From Planctomycetaceae bacterium (GTDB lineage Bacteria > Planctomycetota > Planctomycetia > Planctomycetales > Planctomycetaceae), in contig JAKFWA010000134.1 in the NCBI GenBank assembly GCA_021732995.1, positions 1 to 64,000 on the forward strand: a DNA stretch of 64,000 bases, given 5' to 3'. The translations under genes were made by a program, and so were the position numbers. Shown piece by piece: positions 1 to 8,843 of the stretch. Each line of letters begins with the position of its first letter. The first letter of the stretch is position 1. Below the pieces are notes generated by a model, which had not been told where the DNA came from, made no database searches, and saw only the letters and a program-made list of their open reading frames with translations.

Positions 1-110
1 CAGAATTGGGCTCAAAACCGACTACCCGATAACTACCCTATAACCTCGATTTCTGGCGATACGTGGCATATCTACGGATTCGCAACCGCTACAAATTAGC
101 CACATACGAG
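1..110. mobile_element. Possible end of an inserted element interrupting mtaB
   Basis: mtaB homology ends near position 110. Read outward on the minus strand, the foreign segment begins around TGTGGCTAATTTGTAGCGG. On the plus strand it contains a 12-bp near-repeat (ACTACCCGATA then ACTACCCTATA, about 21-43) and a short inverted pair GTGGC/GCCAC flanking about 64-103. Short subterminal repeats of this kind occur at transposon ends, but no transposase is visible and no family can be assigned from 110 bases. Confidence 0.35.
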
Positions 111-556
111 GCAGGTATTGTGCAGTACGTGCAGCGCAGAATGCAGCCATCCTGCACTTTCACATAGGCCCGCTTGCGGCCTTCGAAGCGGCTGATGCCC
201 GTCGGCAGATCAACAACTCCCAGCCGGTCAAAGACATCGGGCAATTCGCGTTTGTCTTTGACGACCTCGAAAACGCTCGGCAGTTTGCTGATGGTCTCGG
301 GTTCGCGCGTGGCGTAGCATCCCATGACGATCGTCTTCGTCCCGGGATTGTGCTTAGCCAGTCGGCGAATGAGCTGGCGTCCGTCCGCGTCCGCTTCAGC
401 CGTCACGGTGCAGGTGTTGACGACACACAGGTCCGCCGCTTCGCCGTCTTCAGCTTCTCTAAAGCCGTTGCGCAGCAGAGTTTCACGCACAAGTTGCGTT
501 TCGTACTGGTTGACTTTGCAACCGAGCGTCACCAGTCGGCAAGTACGTTCTGACAT
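89..556 (-). CDS. mtaB: MtaB-type tRNA methylthiotransferase, C-terminal part missing
   Basis: This is the N-terminal third of a methylthiotransferase that would convert t6A37 to ms2t6A37 in tRNA. The UPF0004 domain opens with LGCKVNQYET and carries Cys13, Cys49 and Cys80, which hold one Fe-S cluster. The radical-SAM cluster motif CILRCTYC gives Cys138, Cys142 and Cys145. KVNQYE favours MtaB over MiaB or RimO. After CTYCTIP the reading leaves the family and stops within eight codons, so the rest of the radical-SAM domain and the TRAM domain (family length roughly 400-450 aa) are not read here. The 1-110 region is AT-richer and unlike coding sequence. An inserted element or an assembly break is likely; the remainder may lie outside the window. 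Confidence 0.85.
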   Translation of the reverse strand: MSERTCRLVTLGCKVNQYETQLVRETLLRNGFREAEDGEAADLCVVNTCTVTAEADADGRQLIRRLAKHNPGTKTIVMGCYATREPETISKLPSVFEVVKDKRELPDVFDRLGVVDLPTGISRFEGRKRAYVKVQDGCILRCTYCTIPASYVANL

Positions 557-790
557 TTCCGACGAAGCACCGAGGAGCGAAACATTTTATGGAGACCGAG
601 AGTATAGGCGGCGCATCAGCAGGTCGCGAGCGACGCTGGCGCGCTGTTCCGTATGACACCGCAGTGTCATACTTCTGCTCGCAGTTTTTCGCTCGCCGCC
701 GAGCCCGTTCAGGTTGATCCAGAATGGCTCGGCACCGTTGCTTTCCTGCTTCCTGAATTCGGCCCTGACTTTTTTACTGAGGACTGAACT
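557..790. promoter_or_regulatory. Divergent intergenic region
   Basis: This gap separates mtaB (leftward) from the secreted protein at 791 (rightward), so promoters for both must lie here or close by. No convincing -35/-10 pair could be fixed by eye. GAGG lies about 8 bases before the GTG at 791. Confidence 0.4.
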
Positions 791-2548
791 GTGCAACTCA
801 CAGCTCGCTGCACTTGGCTGCGGCGCCCGTTGACCGTGTTCGTGGCGATGTCGCTGCTCCTGATCTCGCTCTTCCCTGTCAGTCTGCAGGCTCAGGAGAC
901 AGGCAAGTCGGACACGACGAAGAAAGAACGTCCGAAGGAGATCGCGAAGCCGCTGGTCGTGCTGAACATTGCCAGCATTAATCGCTTGCTGGACAACGCG
1001 TCCTTCCTGTTCAAGCAGGTCGAACGTCCGGAGATCATGGACTTCATCGGCGCGGGCCTGGCGAATCTGCGCGACTTCAAAGGTCTGGACCGCGACAAGT
1101 CCGGCGGCGTGATGATCTTCCTGGCGGAAGGTCTGCTCCCTCAGCCGGTTCCCGTGGCCTACATCCCGGTCAGCGATATCAAGGAACTGACGCAAACGCT
1201 GGCTCCCACGCCGCTCAAGCTGCAGCCCAGTCCAGACGCGGAAGACCGCTACGAACTGATCCCCCGCAACGGTCAGAAACTCTACGTGCGTCTGGTCAAA
1301 GACTATGCGCTGATCTCGCAGACACCGGAGAACCTGGAGCGCGAATACATCAATCCGGGCGAGTTCACCGATTCGCTGACCAGCCGTTATGACATCGCGT
1401 TGTCGGCCAATCTGAAGACCACCCCCGAGGCCGTGAAGATTCTGCTGCTCAATGTGCTCCGCACGTCGACGCAAGCCGGCATGCAGCAGCGCGATATGGA
1501 AGCGGAAGGTGCCTACCGCCTGCGTAAGGCTCAGGCTGAAGGCAACCTGCACTTCTTCGAGAGCCTGCTGAAGGAAGGCGAAGAGTTCACGCTCGGCATG
1601 AAGCTGGAGAAAGAAACTAACAAGGGCCTGCTGGATGTGATCATCCGCGCAAAGCAGGACACCGGCTTCGCCAAAGAACTGATGGGCGAGCTGAAGCCCA
1701 GCTACTTCACGGGTGCCATCGATTCGACCGTGCCGCTGTCGCTCTCGATCTCCGGCAAGCTCGATAAGTTCCAACAGAAGCAGTATCACGAATTCATCGC
1801 GATCACCGAACTGGAAGCCAATCGCGGTTTCGCCAAACTGCCAGCCACGGCCAAGCGGGACGAGATTCCTCAACTGGAAGGCATCAAGTCGCTGATGCAG
1901 TCATTGACCGCCACCGTGGATGAAGGCCATCTGGATGGCTTCGTACAGATTCACGGCGATCCGGAGAAAAACTTCACGGTGCTGGGCGGCATTCGAGTGC
2001 TCGAAGGCCGGAAGTTCGGCGAGGGCCTGCAGGACATCCTCGGTCGCTTGAAGAACGAAACGGCTCCGTTCGAAGTCGAACTGTCCGCCACGTCCTACAA
2101 CGACTCGGTCTTCCACCGCCTCACGCCCAAGAAGCTGGGTAAGGAAGAAGAACGCATTTATGGCGAGCGTTCAGCCGTCTACGTCGGCACCGACAACAAC
2201 GCTCTGTGGTTCGCGTTTGGTGCCGAGGACGCGATGCCGAAGCTTCGCGCCGCGATTGATCGGGTCGAGGCATCGAAGGCACACGCTCCGAAAGTCGATG
2301 ACCTGAAGCCGATTCAATTCGTCATGAACATGTCGCAGTGGGTGAAGCTCAATTCCCGGAGGGAGAAGCCAGGACAGTTCAATCAACTGGCTCAGCAGGC
2401 GTTCAATCAGGCGGGGAACGATGTGCTGCGGGTCAACGCGCAGCCCATCGAAAATGGCTTCCGCCTTCGCGTTCAGGTAGAAAACGGCTTCCTGCGACTG
2501 ATCGGCCTTGGCATCGCCAAGCAGATCGACGGCCGTCAGGAGCTGTAA
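791..2548 (+). CDS. Secreted protein of unknown function
   Basis: This 585-aa protein starts at GTG with GAGG about 8 bases upstream. Residues 1-35 form a signal peptide: a basic start (RRPL), a hydrophobic core and the end VSLQAQE. The mature chain has no motif I can name. It alternates short beta-rich stretches with charged helices, and phrases such as GLDRDKSGGVMIFL and VPVAYIPVSDIKEL recall large planctomycete secreted proteins without assigned function. A perfect hairpin follows the stop, so it is probably a single-gene transcript. Export is likely; the biochemical role is not readable. Confidence 0.8.
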   Translation: MQLTARCTWLRRPLTVFVAMSLLLISLFPVSLQAQETGKSDTTKKERPKEIAKPLVVLNIASINRLLDNASFLFKQVERPEIMDFIGAGLANLRDFKGLDRDKSGGVMIFLAEGLLPQPVPVAYIPVSDIKELTQTLAPTPLKLQPSPDAEDRYELIPRNGQKLYVRLVKDYALISQTPENLEREYINPGEFTDSLTSRYDIALSANLKTTPEAVKILLLNVLRTSTQAGMQQRDMEAEGAYRLRKAQAEGNLHFFESLLKEGEEFTLGMKLEKETNKGLLDVIIRAKQDTGFAKELMGELKPSYFTGAIDSTVPLSLSISGKLDKFQQKQYHEFIAITELEANRGFAKLPATAKRDEIPQLEGIKSLMQSLTATVDEGHLDGFVQIHGDPEKNFTVLGGIRVLEGRKFGEGLQDILGRLKNETAPFEVELSATSYNDSVFHRLTPKKLGKEEERIYGERSAVYVGTDNNALWFAFGAEDAMPKLRAAIDRVEASKAHAPKVDDLKPIQFVMNMSQWVKLNSRREKPGQFNQLAQQAFNQAGNDVLRVNAQPIENGFRLRVQVENGFLRLIGLGIAKQIDGRQEL

Positions 2549-2561
2549 TCTTCCTGATTGC

Positions 2562-2605
2562 GTCACGTAGTCGGCGTTCCCGATTGTCGGCTACGTGACC
2601 TTTTC
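2562..2605 (+). terminator. Rho-independent terminator after the secreted protein
   Basis: GTCACGTAG (2562-2570) pairs perfectly with CTACGTGAC (2591-2599) and is followed by CTTTTCT. It lies 13 bases after the stop codon at 2548 and before rlmN. Confidence 0.7.
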
Positions 2606-2621
2606 TCGCTAGGTCATTGCA

Positions 2622-3752
2622 TTGAGCTCCCTCGACGCCTCTCAGCTTGCGTTGCCGCTGGCTTCCGCCCCGGTCCGAATCGCCCCTGCGGCAACATCTC
2701 CGCTGGACCCGCGCAACTTTTCGCCCGAGGCGTTTCACGAGGCCGCCGCGTCGTTCGGCATGATTCCCGAGTGGTCGCGTCGTTTGATGGCACGGGTGGT
2801 CGGTGAGGGCATTCACGATCTCAAGGTGCTTGAGAAGAAGGCCAGCCTGTCGCGCAAGGTCGTGAATGCGATTGGCGAACTGCCGCGTCTGCGGCTGGTT
2901 GACGTGCAACTCTCCCCCGTCGACAACTTCATGAAGCTGGCGTTTGCGACACCCGATGATCTGGTCGTCGAGACCGTGCTGATTCCGCTGCACAAGCCGG
3001 GCGCTGTCAGCTTATGCCTTTCGAGCCAGGTGGGCTGCGCGATGGGCTGCACCTTCTGCGCAACCGCGACGATGAAAACTCGCCGCAATCTCGCGACTTG
3101 GGAAATCATCGATCAGGTGCTGCAGGCCCGAGAGATCGTGCAGCAGGAAGGTCGTCGAGTCACCGGCGCGGTCTTCATGGGCATGGGCGAACCCTTCCTG
3201 AACTACGACCGGGTTCTGGCTGCCGCGGAAACGATGTGCTGTCCATATGGGGCCTCGATCTGCGGCAAGAACATCACCGTGAGCACCGTCGGCCTCGTCC
3301 CCGAAATCGATCGCTACACGCAAGAAAATCGTCGCTTCCGCCTGTCGATCAGCCTCGGTGCCGCAACGGACGAAAAACGTCGACAAGTCGTTCCGGTTGC
3401 GGCACAAACGCCCGTGAAGGACGTCATCGCCGCCGCGCAACGACACATCACTTCTAAAGGACAAGGTCGCATGATGCTGGCCTATGTCTGCATCAGCGGT
3501 TTCAACGTCGGCGAAGACGACGCGCGAGCCTTGGGCGAAGTCATCGGTGACATGCCCGTGCGACTCGACCTGATTGACGTTACTGATCCGACAGGCCGCT
3601 ATCAACCGCCTACCGCTGACGAACTCAACACCTTCCGCGACGCCCTGCAGCGCTACCTCGGCCAACCAGTCGTCCGACGGTACTCCGGTGGAGCCGACAT
3701 CCGCGCCGCCTGCGGAACTCTGGCTGCTCAGTCCATCGGCAAGGGCGTCTGA
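2622..3752 (+). CDS. rlmN: RlmN dual-specificity 23S rRNA/tRNA adenine-C2 methyltransferase
   Basis: This radical-SAM enzyme methylates C2 of A2503 in 23S rRNA, and in many bacteria A37 of some tRNAs. The cluster motif CAMGCTFC gives Cys139, Cys143 and Cys146. The two extra family cysteines that form and resolve the methyl-protein intermediate are present: Cys132 in LCLSSQVGC and Cys364 in DIRAACGTL. GMGEP, the SAM-contact motif, is also present. The length of 376 aa fits the family. The start is TTG at 2622 with a weak AGGT upstream. A later ATG would cut into the N-terminal domain, so TTG is preferred, though the exact start is uncertain. Confidence 0.93.
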   Translation: MSSLDASQLALPLASAPVRIAPAATSPLDPRNFSPEAFHEAAASFGMIPEWSRRLMARVVGEGIHDLKVLEKKASLSRKVVNAIGELPRLRLVDVQLSPVDNFMKLAFATPDDLVVETVLIPLHKPGAVSLCLSSQVGCAMGCTFCATATMKTRRNLATWEIIDQVLQAREIVQQEGRRVTGAVFMGMGEPFLNYDRVLAAAETMCCPYGASICGKNITVSTVGLVPEIDRYTQENRRFRLSISLGAATDEKRRQVVPVAAQTPVKDVIAAAQRHITSKGQGRMMLAYVCISGFNVGEDDARALGEVIGDMPVRLDLIDVTDPTGRYQPPTADELNTFRDALQRYLGQPVVRRYSGGADIRAACGTLAAQSIGKGV

Positions 3753-3762
3753 TCACTCATAG

Positions 3763-3786
3763 TCGCTGATCGCTCCGCGATCAGAA
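3763..3786. terminator. Small hairpin between convergent genes
   Basis: CTGATCG (3766-3772) pairs with CGATCAG (3778-3784) around a five-base loop. It sits between the end of rlmN and the end of the leftward DUF202 gene. There is no clear T-run, so it may only be a weak bidirectional terminator. Confidence 0.3.
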
Positions 3787-3795
3787 CGCTGATAA

Positions 3796-4176
3796 TCATT
3801 CCCGCATCAGCAGCAGATAAATGGCCATGAACGCACCGATCGCGCTCAGCACGAAAGTCACGATGACTCCCAGTGACCAGCGTGACGGTCGATAAGGAAT
3901 ACCTCGTTCCAGCTGCGTCAGAAACCGGATGTGCTTGATGGCAGCCAGCAGCGCAACCACTGCTCCGAGAATCACGAGGCCGGTGCCAATCCAGAGCGAC
4001 ATCCCGAACGATTGACGCGGCGTGGGGGACGCCTCTGCCAGTTCGCGCAGAAATAATCCGAACCGTGCGACAACGAAGCCGAATCCCATCATCGCCAGAG
4101 CGGTGCGAACCCACGCGAGCAAGGTCCGCTCAGCGGCCAGTGCCACACGCGGGTCATCGACGTCCCGGTTCTCCAT
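3796..4176 (-). CDS. DUF202/YidH-family inner-membrane protein
   Basis: This 126-aa protein has the DUF202 signature DPRVALAAERTLLAWVRTAL near its start and three hydrophobic segments: about residues 22-42, 57-80 and 100-122. The family is typically small membrane proteins of unknown function, often near transport or stress genes. The ATG at 4176 is preferred to the in-frame TTG two codons upstream. It heads the leftward-reading side of the 3.8-6.6 kb region with the phosphoribosyltransferase and nitroreductase. Confidence 0.85.
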   Translation of the reverse strand: MENRDVDDPRVALAAERTLLAWVRTALAMMGFGFVVARFGLFLRELAEASPTPRQSFGMSLWIGTGLVILGAVVALLAAIKHIRFLTQLERGIPYRPSRWSLGVIVTFVLSAIGAFMAIYLLLMRE

Positions 4177-4208
4177 TATCAAACCGATCGTTGTACCATG
4201 AAGGATTG

Positions 4209-4358
4209 CTAGTGCCGCTTGAAGTATTGAATCTCTTTTTCATGCTGCTCAGCGGCTTCGCGGGTGGAAAACGTACCTAGGTTCCGGCGCTTGCCGGTCT
4301 TGGGATTAATCTTCCTCGAATAGATGCGGTACTCGCCGGATGCCAATTTGCGAATCAT
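4209..4358 (-). CDS. Small conserved basic protein (49 aa)
   Basis: The protein begins MIRKLASGEYRIYSRK and continues through KTGKRRNLGTF to a QYFKRH end. I recognise this as a short conserved family seen in many Gram-negatives, with no assigned function. It is strongly basic, has a beta-rich first half and a helical AAEQHEKE second half, which would suit nucleic-acid binding. The ATG at 4358 has GGAGAGAC seven bases upstream. It starts 16 bases after the phosphoribosyltransferase stop, so the two are probably co-transcribed. Confidence 0.75.
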   Translation of the reverse strand: MIRKLASGEYRIYSRKINPKTGKRRNLGTFSTREAAEQHEKEIQYFKRH

Positions 4359-4374
4359 GATGTCTCTCCGTGAG

Positions 4375-5016
4375 TCATTGTCGGTACCTGCTCGCAGTGA
4401 GTAACCCGCGAACGGTTTCATCCGTGGTCTGATTGAAGTCTGAGTACCAGTTGCCCACGGCCAGAAACGGATCGGGAGTCTGCAGGCACACCACGTCGGT
4501 TGCAGGGTCTCGCAGTTCAGCGCTGGTTTCTCGCGGAGCGACTGGGACGGCGATCACGATCTGCGCCGGCTCATGACGTCGCAGCGCCTGCATGGCCGCT
4601 CGCATCGTCGCCCCTGTCGCGAGTCCATCATCGATCAGGATCACAACCTTGTCGCGCAGGTTCAGCGGTGGCCGATCTCCTCGATACTCGCGTTCGCGGC
4701 GTTCGAGTTCCTGCGTCTCCTGAGCGGTTACTGCCTCGATCATTTCTTCGGGCATGTGCAGGTTGAGAATCAGTAACTCATTCAGCACGCGCACGCCGCC
4801 CGAGGCGATTGCACCCATCGCCAGTTCGCTGTGACCGGGGACACCCAGCTTGCGAACCACAAAGATGTCGAGCGGCACCTTAAGCGACTGAGCTACCTCA
4901 TAGGCCACTGGCACCCCGCCGCGCGGCAGGCCCAGTACGGTGACATCATCCCGACCGGCATAGTTCTGCAGCCTCGTCGCGAGCTGCTGCCCCGCGTCGT
5001 GTCGATCTCGAAACAT
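4375..5016 (-). CDS. Phosphoribosyltransferase-fold protein
   Basis: This 213-aa protein is a type I phosphoribosyltransferase. The PRPP-binding loop is VILIDDGLATGATM at about residues 124-137, with two consecutive acids and the TGAT turn. Upstream features are GLPRGGVPVAYEVA (about 30-43) and DIFVVRKLGVPGHSELAMGA (about 50-69), typical of the stand-alone group often found in stress or hypoxia gene clusters and not of the core purine/pyrimidine salvage enzymes. The substrate base is unknown. The ATG at 5016 follows GAGGAGCAGGGC. It likely forms an operon with the 49-aa gene just downstream. Confidence 0.88.
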   Translation of the reverse strand: MFRDRHDAGQQLATRLQNYAGRDDVTVLGLPRGGVPVAYEVAQSLKVPLDIFVVRKLGVPGHSELAMGAIASGGVRVLNELLILNLHMPEEMIEAVTAQETQELERREREYRGDRPPLNLRDKVVILIDDGLATGATMRAAMQALRRHEPAQIVIAVPVAPRETSAELRDPATDVVCLQTPDPFLAVGNWYSDFNQTTDETVRGLLTASRYRQ

Positions 5017-5498
5017 GCCCTGCTCCTCAGACTGGGTTGTTGAAAAACATCAAGCCCGTGTTTGGGGATCAAGGCCTTTTCAAGTCGTCGTTCCCCGACG
5101 CAAGTAAGTAGTTACCCGTATCGAACAGCCCTTTGGTCCGATACGAATCAGGTCATGCCGCAAGGTCGCTGTTTGTTTCCGAACGAAGCAGCGACGCGAG
5201 TTTTCTTCGTACAGATGTCGAAATTACTCATCTGATAAGACCCTCACGTTCGCCAACTCGCGCTACGCTTGAAATAGAGCACGTCAACTCATCCATTTTC
5301 AAGAGTGCGATTGACGAGTCTTTAATTCAGGCGTTTTGAATCGGACACAGCGGGGAAGTACGCAAGGGCTGTGCCCTTCGCGAACAATAATTCGCAAGCC
5401 TCAGAGCAGCGACGCAACTTAATGGGATAATTCGTTGGAGAAGATTTATCCGTGGCTTCAGGCGCACGCGCGATGCAGAGGGCTAATGCACATCCGCG
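5017..5498. other. 482-bp intergenic region
   Basis: I see no credible gene here; the reading frames lack codon structure and ribosome sites. A short hairpin (GTATCG and CGATAC, about 5117-5143) is present. The right half of the region probably serves as downstream sequence for the gene at 5499, and the left half as the upstream region of the phosphoribosyltransferase. Confidence 0.5.
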
Positions 5499-5888
5499 TT
5501 AGGAACTGGTTGAAGACGACGTGCCCTTCCACACTAGGAACGCAGCCCCCAGGAAGATCAACCACTCACCCACGGCCAGCTTGTAGGTCGCAGGCTCAAT
5601 ACCGCTATACATCAAAAAACTTACGCTGCGGAAAATTACCAACCCGGCATGCAGAATCAGGCACGTCCAGATCGCGGCCTCGGCTTGAGCAGGGCGCAGT
5701 ATCGGCAATAGAAATAACACACCGAGAGCGAATTCCAGCCCGCCATACAGCGTCAGGAACTCTGACTGCCCAGAGCCCGGCCTGATCTCCAGGCCAACCA
5801 GACGAGCGGACTGCATCGGTCTGACGGAACAAATCACAGCCAGCACCAGGTAGAGAATTCCCACTCCGGCCAAGAATGCTCTAACCAT
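5499..5888 (-). CDS. Small membrane protein, DoxX/DUF4345-like
   Basis: This 129-aa protein has four predicted membrane helices at about residues 3-20, 43-62, 70-92 and 102-122. The second helix region reads FLTLYGGLEFALGVLFLLP, resembling DUF4345/DoxX-like proteins, whose function is poorly known. The ATG at 5888 has AGGAG about 8 bases upstream; a longer open frame beyond it lacks a site. It lies 50 bases after the nitroreductase stop on the same strand and may share its transcript. Confidence 0.75.
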   Translation of the reverse strand: MVRAFLAGVGILYLVLAVICSVRPMQSARLVGLEIRPGSGQSEFLTLYGGLEFALGVLFLLPILRPAQAEAAIWTCLILHAGLVIFRSVSFLMYSGIEPATYKLAVGEWLIFLGAAFLVWKGTSSSTSS

Positions 5889-5938
5889 CGCCGTACTCCT
5901 GATAGTAAATATACACAGCCCGCCGCGGACAGAAAACG

Positions 5939-6556
5939 CTAGTCGCCATCGCTCACGCTGCGAGACGGAGAATCCCACCGACCACTGAAAATGAATTCCG
6001 TCAGAGGCTTTCTCAGACGCGGCGCCAGATCGCGTTGTTTGAGATTCTCCGGCAGATCATCGGGCTCAGCCACATAGCCAATCGCGAGCGCCGTCAATGG
6101 CTGGACAGAGGCTGGCACAGAGAACAGCTCGCGGACCTTGTCCGGCAGAATCCCGATCATCTGATGCACGCAGAGCCCGCGAGCAGTGGCTTCCACACAC
6201 AGATTGCCAGCAGCAAGCCCGAGGTCATGTATCGCTGCGGGATTGGGTTTTCCGTTGCGTTGGAAGTTCAAGCTGACGCACCCAATCGCCAGCACCGGCG
6301 CGGCTTTCGCCCAGTCCTGGTTGCTCTCGACCAGACACGAGAGAACTCGTTCAAACTCCGCCGGCTCATCACGAGTCGCCAGGATGTACGCCCAGGGTTG
6401 CTCGTTGTATGACGAAGGCGCCCAACGCACCGCTTCAAACAGCGAACAGAGATCTGCTTTCGACACCGCCCTTGCCGAAAAGGCATAAGGACTCCAGCGC
6501 TGGCTGATTAAGTCGTGAATGGGATACGCCGGCGTCGCCCGCTTGATTGAACTCAT
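5939..6556 (-). CDS. Nitroreductase-family flavoprotein
   Basis: This 205-aa protein belongs to the FMN-dependent nitroreductase family, soluble oxidoreductases that pass electrons from NAD(P)H to varied acceptors. Family features in order are ISQRWSPYAFS, where the RxSxxxF motif is changed to RWSPYAF (about 16-24), EAVRWAPSSYNEQPW (about 39-53), and HDLGLAAGNLCVEATARGL (about 112-130) with the late IGILPDKVRE segment. The ATG at 6556 with GAGG upstream is chosen; the 58 extra codons available upstream show no family homology. Physiological substrate unknown. Confidence 0.88.
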   Translation of the reverse strand: MSSIKRATPAYPIHDLISQRWSPYAFSARAVSKADLCSLFEAVRWAPSSYNEQPWAYILATRDEPAEFERVLSCLVESNQDWAKAAPVLAIGCVSLNFQRNGKPNPAAIHDLGLAAGNLCVEATARGLCVHQMIGILPDKVRELFSVPASVQPLTALAIGYVAEPDDLPENLKQRDLAPRLRKPLTEFIFSGRWDSPSRSVSDGD

Positions 6557-6948
6557 GTATCGCCTCACGAAAGGTTGAATACCTGCCTGGTAGTCACGCG
6601 AAATCTCAAGCTGCTGATGCGCATTCGCGACGATGTGCTTCAAGCGCCGCAACCTGAGTTCGGAATCACCCGAGATCCGCATCACAGCGGCAAAAACTAC
6701 GCCGCACGCAAACAACCATGCACGCGACAACGGGTTTTCTCTAGCGAAGCTGGAATCAACAACCGTGCTCCTGGGTGGTCAGCATCCTGTGACGGGACCT
6801 CGCGGGACGCCTCTCACGCTGCGGACTCCAGCGCGGCATGGCGCGAGAACTGCTGCACAGCATAACGCTCAATCTGCGCTTTTTGGAACAATGTGCAGCA
6901 AATCCCGCGGTCACGGCGCGACAGTTCAATCAGAGGGAACAACGGACC
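6557..6948. promoter_or_regulatory. 392-bp divergent intergenic region
   Basis: This region lies between the leftward nitroreductase and the rightward MscS gene and must hold both promoters. No gene, repeat or clear operator is visible. GAGGG at about 6933 is the probable MscS ribosome-binding site. Confidence 0.4.
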
Positions 6949-8139
6949 ATGGAAGAGGAGTTTGTGACCGCTTTTAGGCAGGCAGTAGAACCGTGGTTGG
7001 GCGGGTGGACTTTTTGGGGAGTTTCGACCGGGCGCTGGGTGGGCCTGGGAATCGCAATTGCGATTGGCTGGGCGCTCGGCTGGTTATCCGGGTGGCCGGC
7101 GAGATTGGTGCTGAGGCGAATCCGTAAGAGCGCTCCCAGCCTCGTGTGGCCGGACGACTTTGAGAAGCACCTGACCGCGCCGATCGCCTGGCTCATCCTG
7201 ATGGCAACACTGCGAGCAGCAGTTGACCTGCTGACGATCCCGGATCCTGTCGGTGGAATTCTGCGCAAAACCTGTGATGTCGTACTGATGACCTTCGCGG
7301 CCGTGCTGGTCATTCGTCTGATTGCGGTGGGCAAGGAATACTTACAAGCAACGCTCACACGTCACGTCGCCAATCCCGGCAAGATTCGGTCGATCAAGAC
7401 CAGACTGACGATTCCCGCGCGGATCCTTCAGTTCGTTGTAGGTATCGCCGGTGTCGCGCTGGTGCTGCTCCAGTTTCGCGCCGTGCAGGAACTGGGTATG
7501 AGCTTGCTGGCTTCCGCTGGATTGGCCGGCGTCATCGTGGGCCTGGCCGCGCAACGCACCGTCAGCAATCTGCTGGTCGGGCTGCAGCTCGCCTTCGCCG
7601 AGCCTGTGCGCATCGGTGACACGGTGGTTCTGGAAGGCGAGTTCGGCGAGATCGAACACATGGGGCTGACGCACGTCGTGGTCAAACTCTGGGACCTCCG
7701 CCGACTGGTCGTGCCGGTGAGCTACTTCACTGAGAAGCCATTTCAGAACTGGACGATGGGCTCATCCGATGTCATTGGTCCGGTGATCATGTACACGAAC
7801 TTTACAATTCCCGTTGATGAGGTGCGCGCGGAACTTGAACGCGTGCTGGCGGCGACTGATCTGTGGGACCGTAAGACGAAGGTTCTGCAGGTCACCGACT
7901 TGACCGCTGATCGAGTAGAATTGCGTGTGCTCGTCAGCGCGTCCGATAGCGGCCGATTATGGAATCTGCGCTGCCTGGTGCGCGAGGAACTTCTCTCCTG
8001 GCTCCAATCACGTGGTCGAGACTATCTACCAGTGAGACGCGTTGAGGATGTCAGCGACAACGGGATCAACGCAGACGGTCGCGCGAAGAGTGTCCTGGCG
8101 GGAGCAGACTTCGATGGCTCGACGACGAAGCCTCGATAG
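6949..8139 (+). CDS. MscS-family mechanosensitive ion channel
   Basis: This 396-aa inner-membrane protein has four hydrophobic segments (about residues 27-47, 70-90, 100-122 and 145-165). The pore-lining helix and beta-domain entry read LAGVIVGLAAQRTVSNLLVG, the MscS hallmark, followed by RIGDTVVLEGEFGEIEHMG. It would open under membrane tension to release solutes. The C-terminal alpha/beta part runs from about 280 and ends in a poorly conserved acidic tail. The ATG at 6949 is preferred to an in-frame ATG 37 codons earlier because homology and the membrane region start here. Confidence 0.9.
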   Translation: MEEEFVTAFRQAVEPWLGGWTFWGVSTGRWVGLGIAIAIGWALGWLSGWPARLVLRRIRKSAPSLVWPDDFEKHLTAPIAWLILMATLRAAVDLLTIPDPVGGILRKTCDVVLMTFAAVLVIRLIAVGKEYLQATLTRHVANPGKIRSIKTRLTIPARILQFVVGIAGVALVLLQFRAVQELGMSLLASAGLAGVIVGLAAQRTVSNLLVGLQLAFAEPVRIGDTVVLEGEFGEIEHMGLTHVVVKLWDLRRLVVPVSYFTEKPFQNWTMGSSDVIGPVIMYTNFTIPVDEVRAELERVLAATDLWDRKTKVLQVTDLTADRVELRVLVSASDSGRLWNLRCLVREELLSWLQSRGRDYLPVRRVEDVSDNGINADGRAKSVLAGADFDGSTTKPR

Positions 8140-8226
8140 CAGCGTTCCGCACCCGCTGGAATGAGTTCAGCCAGAGCGGTCGAACTCAAACCGCGCCGGC
8201 CGATTCTTGTCACGTCTGGCAGGTCT

Positions 8227-8625
8227 TTAACCACGATCGCCGCGCATTGTGAGCAACGCATAACGCTCATATTCAATCTCCGCAGACGTCCGAACGCCCA
8301 TTCGTCGAAAAACGGGCAGCGGAGGGCACCAGCCGTGAATGGCATGCTGGAGCAAAAAGCCCGCAACCAAGGCTGGCAACGCGAGAAAGCGACGATCGAC
8401 AGTTACTCCCAAGGTAATTCCAGCCAGCATAACAGTGGCCGCGTTTGCTTCGAGCAGGCGCTCGATATCCCACTCTCGATCAAGTTCGCTCAGGCGCCTT
8501 TTAATCGATGCAGGCCCCTCGGACGCGACGCGCATGATGTCTTTCTCCGTCTGCAGACGGATCTGGCGATTGACATGCTCAGCAGTTTGGTCGGGGACTC
8601 GGCCAACCGTGGAAGGGATTCTCAT
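8227..8625 (-). CDS. DUF2892-like membrane protein
   Basis: This 132-aa protein has a charged N-terminal half (residues 1-55, likely helical, with RRLSELDREWDIERLLEANAA at the boundary) and a two-helix hairpin at about 62-98 that includes MLAGITLGVTVDRRFLALP. This is the pattern of DUF2892/YgaP-like membrane domains. The C-terminal stretch contains CPPLPVFRRMGVRTSAEIE, also typical of that family. GGAGG lies about 8 bases before the ATG at 8625. It converges with MscS. Confidence 0.75.
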   Translation of the reverse strand: MRIPSTVGRVPDQTAEHVNRQIRLQTEKDIMRVASEGPASIKRRLSELDREWDIERLLEANAATVMLAGITLGVTVDRRFLALPALVAGFLLQHAIHGWCPPLPVFRRMGVRTSAEIEYERYALLTMRGDRG

Positions 8626-8843
8626 CGTTAGTCCTCCATTCAAAATGAATCGAAATCTCTACCCAACTGCCGCAATCACTGTGCCCTGAGCAGGGATTTG
8701 AAAGGCCGATGGATGAACGAGTTGAAATCCGGTCGAGGCACTCCATTTGCGAGGCACTCCGGGGAACCGCACAGCGGGTGCGGTGGGACAAACACAACTC
8801 AAGAGCCGCGGGGATGTTGCAGATCCTCTGAAGGACACTGACC

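Noticed and set aside
587-1873. Long antisense reading frame of 428 codons opposite the secreted protein
   Set aside because: It has no domain, an odd Arg/Gln/His-rich composition typical of shadows, and the sense gene has a signal peptide and terminator.
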